A stretch of 9,695 nucleotides of DNA, from positions 1-9,695 of the forward strand of contig DIYE01000143.1 in the NCBI GenBank assembly GCA_002428885.1. Reading direction: 5' to 3'. Each line of letters starts with the position of its first letter. The first letter of the stretch is position 1. Below the pieces are notes generated by a model that was not told where the DNA came from, did no database searches, and saw only the letters and a program-made list of their open reading frames with translations. Both the position numbers and the translations under genes were made by a program. Positions 5,376-9,695 of the stretch are shown here, piece by piece. The DNA is from Alphaproteobacteria bacterium UBA6062 (GTDB taxonomy: Bacteria > Pseudomonadota > Alphaproteobacteria > Sneathiellales > Sneathiellaceae).

Positions 5376-6539
5376 TTACGACCTCCCTGCTGAAGAGTTG
5401 ATAAAGGCGTTCAGAATTTCCAGGACGCTTTTTTCATCCACATCCTGGGTGGTAAAAGCTTTGCCGATGGCTTTCATGAGGATGAAGGTCAATTTCCCCT
5501 TATCCACTTTCTTATCCTGATACATATGATCCAGTAATGTACCGGCATGCCACTGGACGCCAGAGATGGAGGGTAACTGGTGCATCAGGCCGGTTTCGGC
5601 ATAATGTGACCTGATTCTGGTGCAGTCCTGGCCGGTTATCAGCCCCATTTTCGCAGACAGATCCATCGCCATCAGCATTCCGACGGCGACACCTTCTCCA
5701 TGAACCATATCCGGTCCGTATCCTGTTTCCGCCTCAAGAGCATGGCCGAAGGTATGGCCAAGATTAAGCAAAGCGCGAACCCCGCCTTCCCGTTCATCTT
5801 GTGCAACAATGCGGGCCTTAGCCTGCACGCTTGTTTTAACGGCCTGTATCCGGGCCGGGATATCGCCGTCCACAACTGCTTTGCCGTGTTCCTCCAGCCA
5901 CTCATAAAAGGAAAAATCACCGAGCAGACCGTATTTGATAACTTCGGCATAACCGGCGAGTACATCTCTACGAGGCAGGCTATCCAGCAGGGTTACATCC
6001 GCAATTACGAGTTTTGGCTGATAAAAAGCGCCGATCAGATTTTTACCGTGGCGGCTGTTGATACCGGTTTTTCCACCGACGGAACTGTCGACCTGGGAAA
6101 GCAGGGTGGTTGGTATCTGGATAAAGTCCACACCCCGTCTCAAGGTTGCGGCTGCAAAGCCCGTCAAGTCACCAATAACGCCACCGCCAAAAGCAATCAG
6201 GGCTTCATCCCGTCCAAGACGGGCATCAAGCAGATCGTTCAGGAGTTTTTCAAAATGCCCGAAGCTTTTCGTTTTTTCCCCGGCAGGCAACGTTATGCTG
6301 ACATGGTCGATATCGTTTTCAGACAGAGTCTTTTGCAAGGTTTCCAGGTGCAAAGAGGCAACGGTTTCGTCCGTAACAATGGCAACTCTTTTTTTGCGAA
6401 GGACATCGGCAATCAACGGGCCGCAACGCTCAAGAAGGTTGCCGCCAATGACGATGTCATAGGATCGGTCATCAAGAGCGACCCTTACGCGTTCTTCGCT
6501 GGCATTGGAGGAAGAGGTAAGAGAAGAAGCTATTGTCAT
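5376..6539 (-). CDS. aroB: 3-dehydroquinate synthase
   Basis: A 387-aa cytoplasmic enzyme that converts DAHP to 3-dehydroquinate, the second step of the shikimate pathway, using NAD+ and a divalent metal. The NAD-binding glycine motif AFGGGVIGDLTGF (116-128) and the substrate-site stretch PTTLLSQVDSSVGGKTGIN (143-161) are intact. The zinc ligands expected for the family are E199 (YAEVIKYG), H262 (LNLGHTFGHALE) and H280 (VHGEGVAVGM). The open frame continues 34 codons further upstream, into aroK, but I choose the ATG at 6539 because it lies four bases after the aroK stop and leaves a normal family length. Translational coupling would explain the weak Shine-Dalgarno sequence. A Ser/Ala-rich start (residues 2-14) precedes the first strand of the fold. 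All catalytic motifs are present. Confidence 0.97.
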   Translation of the reverse strand: MTIASSLTSSSNASEERVRVALDDRSYDIVIGGNLLERCGPLIADVLRKKRVAIVTDETVASLHLETLQKTLSENDIDHVSITLPAGEKTKSFGHFEKLLNDLLDARLGRDEALIAFGGGVIGDLTGFAAATLRRGVDFIQIPTTLLSQVDSSVGGKTGINSRHGKNLIGAFYQPKLVIADVTLLDSLPRRDVLAGYAEVIKYGLLGDFSFYEWLEEHGKAVVDGDIPARIQAVKTSVQAKARIVAQDEREGGVRALLNLGHTFGHALEAETGYGPDMVHGEGVAVGMLMAMDLSAKMGLITGQDCTRIRSHYAETGLMHQLPSISGVQWHAGTLLDHMYQDKKVDKGKLTFILMKAIGKAFTTQDVDEKSVLEILNAFINSSAGRS

Positions 6540-6543
6540 TGTT

Positions 6544-7149
6544 TTAGCAAATCGCTGCTGAGGTTGTGTGCCCGGCATGGGCCTGCAGGGCTTTGATGAT
6601 ACTTGAAACGACAACCTCGTGAGGGCCGTCGGCGCTTTCAACGGTTATATCCGCCTGTTCGTAAACCGGATAGCGTTTCCGCATCAGGTCATCGAGAATC
6701 TGGCGTGGGTCACCCTGTTGCAGAAGAGGGCGCGTGTTGCGTTTGAGGCAGCGTTTAAGAAGAGTGTCCAGATCCGCTTTCAGCCAGACAGAGCAGCCTT
6801 TCTGAGAGATGAGTGTTCTGGTTTGCTCATCCATATAGGCACCGCCTCCGGTTGCCAGGATGTGTTGCGGGCCTTCCAGAAGACGCGCTATGACTTTGCG
6901 TTCTCCATCCCGGAAGGCCGCTTCGCCGTGGATTTCAAAAAATTCGGGGATCGTCAGATTGGAGGCACGCTCGATTTCTGTGTCCGCATCGCGAAAAGGA
7001 AGGTTGAGGACATTGGCCAGCCGACGTCCGACCGAACTTTTTCCGGCCCCCATAAGGCCGACAAGGACGATGGATTTATGCCCTATACTGTGTTTCCCGT
7101 TAGTGGATTTTTCCTTTTCATCGGACCTTGCACCACGCTCACTGTTCAT
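6544..7149 (-). CDS. aroK: Shikimate kinase
   Basis: A 201-aa P-loop kinase that phosphorylates shikimate to shikimate 3-phosphate with ATP. Walker A is GLMGAGKSS (31-39). The D54-A-D56 pair (FRDADTEIE), R80 in the AAFRDGE segment, GGG (101-103) and the lid arginine in NTRPLL (R140) match the shikimate-binding and ATP-binding residues of the family. I choose the ATG at 7149, which leaves a hydrophilic 25-residue leader before the first strand. AAGTGAG upstream is a weak ribosome binding site. Another ATG at 7224 would add 25 residues of poor quality, and the frame opens still further out. It is the first gene of the probable aroK-aroB-CorB(-AEC) unit and is divergent from the operon containing xerD. 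Confidence 0.96.
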   Translation of the reverse strand: MNSERGARSDEKEKSTNGKHSIGHKSIVLVGLMGAGKSSVGRRLANVLNLPFRDADTEIERASNLTIPEFFEIHGEAAFRDGERKVIARLLEGPQHILATGGGAYMDEQTRTLISQKGCSVWLKADLDTLLKRCLKRNTRPLLQQGDPRQILDDLMRKRYPVYEQADITVESADGPHEVVVSSIIKALQAHAGHTTSAAIC

Positions 7150-7340
7150 CGTCTCACTTTTCGCAAATTCGTCACCGCTCCTACATATGGTATGTAAGGC
7201 GGTTGATGTAAATCTATAAGGCATGCTAGTTGTTTTAGCCAAACTTATGACATAATCGCAGCTTAGCAGATCAAATAGCAAGACTAATGCTGGAAGATGC
7301 CAGGTTTTTAGCTAATTTCTTAGGGGTACGGTAACGAAAG
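7150..7340. promoter_or_regulatory. Divergent intergenic region between aroK and the micro-protein/xerD unit
   Basis: This 191-base spacer must hold promoters for both directions. Toward aroK, TTGGCT (7242-7237) and TATAGA (7218-7213), 18 bases apart, are a possible promoter that would give a leader of about 55 bases. Toward the micro-protein gene, CATAAT (7251-7256) is a possible -10 box, but the nearest -35-like TTGTTT is only 15 bases away. The symmetric element TACATA-TGG-TATGTA (7182-7196) lies in the aroK leader. No RNA gene or classical riboswitch was recognised. Confidence 0.45.
7182..7196. repeat. Perfect dyad TACATA-TGG-TATGTA in the aroK leader
   Basis: Two exact six-base arms around three bases, centred 40 bases upstream of the chosen aroK start. 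The size is suitable for a dimeric regulator half-site pair. No known consensus was matched. Confidence 0.35.
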
Positions 7341-7481
7341 ATGTCAAAATTCTCGTTTTTCCTTCTCTTTCTGATTGCCGCCATTGTGGTTGGCGGAGGC
7401 GTTTTTCTGTCTGCCTGGGATATTCCCGCCCCGACCGTTCCGGTAGAGAGGGTTATTCCAAATGACCAGTTTCCGCGCTAA
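7341..7481 (+). CDS. 46-aa single-pass membrane micro-protein upstream of the xerD unit
   Basis: A short frame from ATG 7341 to TAA 7481 encodes 46 residues. After MSKFS come about 19 hydrophobic residues (FFLLFLIAAIVVGGGVFLS), enough for one membrane helix or an uncleaved signal anchor. A short tail follows: AWDIPAPTVPVERVIPNDQFPR. From memory, alphaproteobacteria have small proteins with the same WDIPAPT...EKVIPNDRFPR ending near xerD, which supports it being real. The Shine-Dalgarno sequence is weak. The downstream gene starts inside this frame at 7462, a 20-base overlap in another frame, and its Shine-Dalgarno (GAGAGGG, 7446-7452) lies within this coding sequence, so coupling is likely. 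Function unknown; the tail probably faces the periplasm. Confidence 0.72.
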   Translation: MSKFSFFLLFLIAAIVVGGGVFLSAWDIPAPTVPVERVIPNDQFPR

Positions 7482-9096
7482 CAAACGGCTGATAGTCGCA
7501 GGTTCCGTGTTTTTATTCGGCGCCCTGCAAAGCGGTCTGGCTCTATCGCAGGACAAACCTCGCAGCCTGGTTCCTTCTCTGGTGACGGAACAGCCCGGGG
7601 CAGGATCGTCCGGTCAATCAGGGGGCGAGCAGCCCAAATTGATTATCCGGCAACAGAAGCCTGCTTCAAGAGTTGTCGATACCAAGGGCAAGGAAGGCTC
7701 ATTGGTTGTCGAGCAACTTGATGCTCTTAATACCGGATCTGTCGGCACGCTTGGGGCTGCGGAAGGCGGTTTGGGGGCTGATATGTGGCAGGGGACACCG
7801 GTAAAACGTGTCGCTCGGCTGCTTGATATCATAAAGCCGGTTTCTGCCTCACCGCAGATGCTCGACTTATATCGGAGGCTTTTGCTAACCAGCGCTGCCC
7901 TTCCGGCAGACCCTATAGCTGACAACATTCTCGATATCAGGCTCCGAAAATTACAGGAAGGTGAAATGCCGGAAGAGGCGCTTTCCCTGGCCGGACGCAT
8001 ACAGGAGCGAGCCCTGACACCGGATCGTAAAAAGCGGATTGCTGAATTAGGTCTTCTGGCGGGTAAGCTTGATCAGAGTTGCCGACAGGGTGAAGCACTC
8101 GGTGAAGCCGGAAGTGCGGATCCTTTCTGGCTGAAACTGGACAGTTTTTGTCAGACGGTTGATGAGCAGTTTGATAAAGCCGAATTGACAGTTGCTCTTC
8201 TTGAGGAGCAGGGGGAGCAGGATCCTTTGTTTTTTGCCCTCTTCGCTCGGCTCGCCGGTGACCCGACAGATGTACCGCTCGCCGGAAAGGAAACGTCGCC
8301 GCTGCATAAAGCCATGATCCGTCAGGCGGAGTTGAGCGCTGGTGAAGACACTCTTGCTTCCTTCACGGAACAGCTTGAAGGACTTAAAAAGGAAACCGTC
8401 CTTGATAACAAGGTAGCGGCTCTTCTGGATATCTGGAGCACGGCTGCCGAGGCAGAGCAATATCCCGCTGTAACGGAGAAGACGCTGGGCATTCTTCTGG
8501 AAATGCCGCCTGCCGACTACGGATTTGATTTTAATCTGGAAGCTGTGAAAATCCTGTTGCTGCACAAGCGGGAGAAAGAAGCCGTAGCCTGGGAACGTGT
8601 TATCCGCAGGTCCGCTTCCCAGGGAAGCAATACGGAACGGCTGCAGGGTCGCAAGAATGTGACCCGCCTTGATGCTTATATGCTGCTCTCTGGTGCGACG
8701 GGGATTGCCAGATGGAATAGCGGCAGTTTTGATGACTGGCTCCGGGCGGTAGAGGAGGACCCGGAAAACGGTCTGAAATCAGCTTATCTGGTGTCCATGC
8801 TGGAAGTTTTGGGATATGCCATTACTGATGATAACTGGAATGCACTTCTTGATCTCCCTCAGCCGATGGAAGTCGCAGCCAGTAATCATGCACTGGAAAA
8901 TAGTCTGATACGAGCTGCCTCCGCCGGGAGGACCGGTGAAACCGTTGCCCTTGCTTTGCTGGCGCTGGGAGAGGAAGGGCCAGCTGCGGCAACCATCACC
9001 ACATTAACGGCTGTCACATCCGCGCTGAAGGCGGTGGGACTTGAGACGGAAGCTCGTGCCTTCACGCTGGAAGCTGCTATTGCCAGGTCTCTCTGA
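7462..9096 (+). CDS. Exported helical protein of unknown function, cotranscribed with xerD
   Basis: A 544-aa protein I cannot assign to a named family. Residues 1-30 look like a Sec signal peptide: a basic start (RANKR), a hydrophobic core (LIVAGSVFLFGALQSGLA) and likely cleavage near ALS-QD. Residues about 31-112 are Gly/Ser/Gln-rich with the segment LVVEQLDALNTGSVGTLG and then GGLGADMWQGT. From about 113 to the end it is almost wholly helical, with many Ala/Leu/Glu pairs, suggesting a TPR-like or other alpha-solenoid built from helical hairpins. Cys207 and Cys230 could form a periplasmic disulfide. Proteins with the same VEQLDA...GGLG-DLW segment occur near xerD in Rhodospirillales as I recall, always as hypotheticals. 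GAGAGGG nine bases before the ATG is a good Shine-Dalgarno. The stop is two bases before xerD. Confidence 0.88.
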   Translation: MTSFRANKRLIVAGSVFLFGALQSGLALSQDKPRSLVPSLVTEQPGAGSSGQSGGEQPKLIIRQQKPASRVVDTKGKEGSLVVEQLDALNTGSVGTLGAAEGGLGADMWQGTPVKRVARLLDIIKPVSASPQMLDLYRRLLLTSAALPADPIADNILDIRLRKLQEGEMPEEALSLAGRIQERALTPDRKKRIAELGLLAGKLDQSCRQGEALGEAGSADPFWLKLDSFCQTVDEQFDKAELTVALLEEQGEQDPLFFALFARLAGDPTDVPLAGKETSPLHKAMIRQAELSAGEDTLASFTEQLEGLKKETVLDNKVAALLDIWSTAAEAEQYPAVTEKTLGILLEMPPADYGFDFNLEAVKILLLHKREKEAVAWERVIRRSASQGSNTERLQGRKNVTRLDAYMLLSGATGIARWNSGSFDDWLRAVEEDPENGLKSAYLVSMLEVLGYAITDDNWNALLDLPQPMEVAASNHALENSLIRAASAGRTGETVALALLALGEEGPAAATITTLTAVTSALKAVGLETEARAFTLEAAIARSL

Positions 9097-9098
9097 TC

Positions 9099-9695
9099 AT
9101 GTCCGTGCATCTGCAAGAGCGGTTCCTGGAAATGCTGGTGCTGGAGCGAAATGCCGCTGATAACACACGGGAAGCCTATCAGCGAGATCTTGAGAATCTG
9201 TTTGGTTTTCTGGAACGGCGGAAGCGGGATGCCCTGTCGGCGGCGGCGGACGATATCAGTGCCTATATCCAGTCTTTGGATCGGCAGGGGATGAGCAGTG
9301 CAACGCAGGCCCGTCGGTTGAGCGCCATAAAACAGTTTTACGCCTTCCTTCTTTCTGAAGATATCCGGGATGATGATCCGGCTATGAATGTGGACGCACC
9401 CAAAACCGGACGGCGGCTTCCTAAATATCTTTCTGTCGAAGAGGTTGATCAGCTGTTCGAGGCGATTTCAGGGGATGAACCGGAAGTGCGACGTCTTTCT
9501 GCTTTGCTACATCTGCTTTACGCGACAGGCATGCGGGTTTCAGAACTGGTGTCGCTGCCTTATCCGCCACTTGAGGAGAGCGAGGATTTTCTCATTGTTC
9601 GGGGGAAGGGCAATAAAGAGCGACTGGTACCCGTGAACCGGAGCGCCAAACAGGCTCTCGCCGCTTATCTGGAGGTGCGGGGCGTCTTTTGTGAA
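9099..9695 (+). CDS. xerD: XerD tyrosine recombinase, N-terminal 199 codons (cut by window end)
   Basis: The frame opens at ATG 9099 and is still open at the last base. It encodes the N-terminal SAM-like core-binding domain (about 1-90: LERNAADNTREAYQRDLENL, then ARRLSAIKQFYAFL) and the start of the catalytic domain. The first catalytic Arg is R146 in YATGMRVSELVSL and the catalytic Lys is K170 in the hairpin GKGNKERLVP, at almost the same positions as in E. coli XerD. The remaining H-R-H-Y residues lie beyond the window. XerD with XerC resolves chromosome dimers at dif, under FtsK control. XerD is preferred to XerC by the overall match and by the aroK neighbourhood, but the two are similar. 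The start is two bases after the preceding stop, so coupling is likely. Confidence 0.93.
   Translation, partial: MSVHLQERFLEMLVLERNAADNTREAYQRDLENLFGFLERRKRDALSAAADDISAYIQSLDRQGMSSATQARRLSAIKQFYAFLLSEDIRDDDPAMNVDAPKTGRRLPKYLSVEEVDQLFEAISGDEPEVRRLSALLHLLYATGMRVSELVSLPYPPLEESEDFLIVRGKGNKERLVPVNRSAKQALAAYLEVRGVFCE

Noticed and set aside
5700..6596. Long open frame (298 codons) on the plus strand opposite aroB
   Set aside because: It is fully antisense to a clear aroB with all catalytic motifs; its translation has no recognisable domain and no promoter or ribosome binding site of note.
6540..6641. Longer aroB start inside aroK
   Set aside because: The extra 34 residues are the alternate frame of the aroK 3' end. 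The ATG at 6539, four bases after the aroK stop, gives a normal AroB.
6619..7197. 192-codon plus-strand frame opposite aroK
   Set aside because: It is antisense to an intact shikimate kinase gene and resembles no family.
8047..8565. 172-codon minus-strand frame within the exported-protein gene
   Set aside because: The plus-strand frame has a signal peptide, a good Shine-Dalgarno sequence and tight operon spacing; the minus-strand frame has none of these.
9388..9636. 82-codon plus-strand frame within xerD
   Set aside because: It lies in another frame of xerD, whose own frame stays open to the window end and carries the catalytic Arg and Lys.

Overview
The window reads as chromosomal DNA from an alphaproteobacterium of medium GC content. 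The evidence is the aerobic-type cobaltochelatase genes cobS-cobT, the cobS-adjacent J-domain protein, a BolA with the alphaproteobacterial ESHLHAGHAG motif, an RHH_4-type ribbon-helix-helix protein, and aroK-aroB next to a CorB-like transporter and xerD. From memory, this block (xerD / aroK-aroB-CorB / bolA / J-domain-cobS-cobT) is a recurring gene neighbourhood in Alphaproteobacteria. Protein style suggests a marine lineage near Rhodospirillales, Sneathiella or Kiloniella, but genus cannot be fixed from the sequence alone.

Layout, left to right. (1) Positions 1-2289, minus strand: an XRE-family regulator, then a J-domain protein, then cobS, then the first 15 codons of cobT with a GTG start three bases after the cobS stop. 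(2) Positions 2290-2512: an AT-rich divergent control region with inverted and direct repeats. (3) Positions 2513-3260, plus strand: bolA and a small ribbon-helix-helix protein. The tail of the latter runs antisense, codon-in-register, over the end of the next gene. (4) Positions 3156-7149, minus strand: aroK, aroB, a CorB/CNNM-type transporter and an AEC-family permease, transcribed in that order as a probable operon. (5) Positions 7150-7340: a divergent intergenic region. (6) Positions 7341-9695, plus strand: a 46-codon single-pass membrane micro-protein, a 544-aa exported protein of unknown function, and xerD, cut by the window end. The three reading frames overlap or nearly abut, which suggests one translationally coupled unit.

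Functionally, cobS and cobT encode two subunits of the ATP-dependent cobaltochelatase of aerobic cobalamin synthesis. aroK and aroB are two steps of the shikimate pathway. XerD is half of the chromosome dimer resolution recombinase. BolA works with monothiol glutaredoxins in iron-sulfur cluster handling. Most of the window is conserved housekeeping sequence. I found no phage, IS element, CRISPR array, RNA gene or defence system. The less-described parts are the micro-protein/exported-protein pair upstream of xerD, the Cys/His-rich J-domain protein beside cobS, the XRE gene with its repeat-bearing promoter region, and the convergent coding overlap at 3156-3260.
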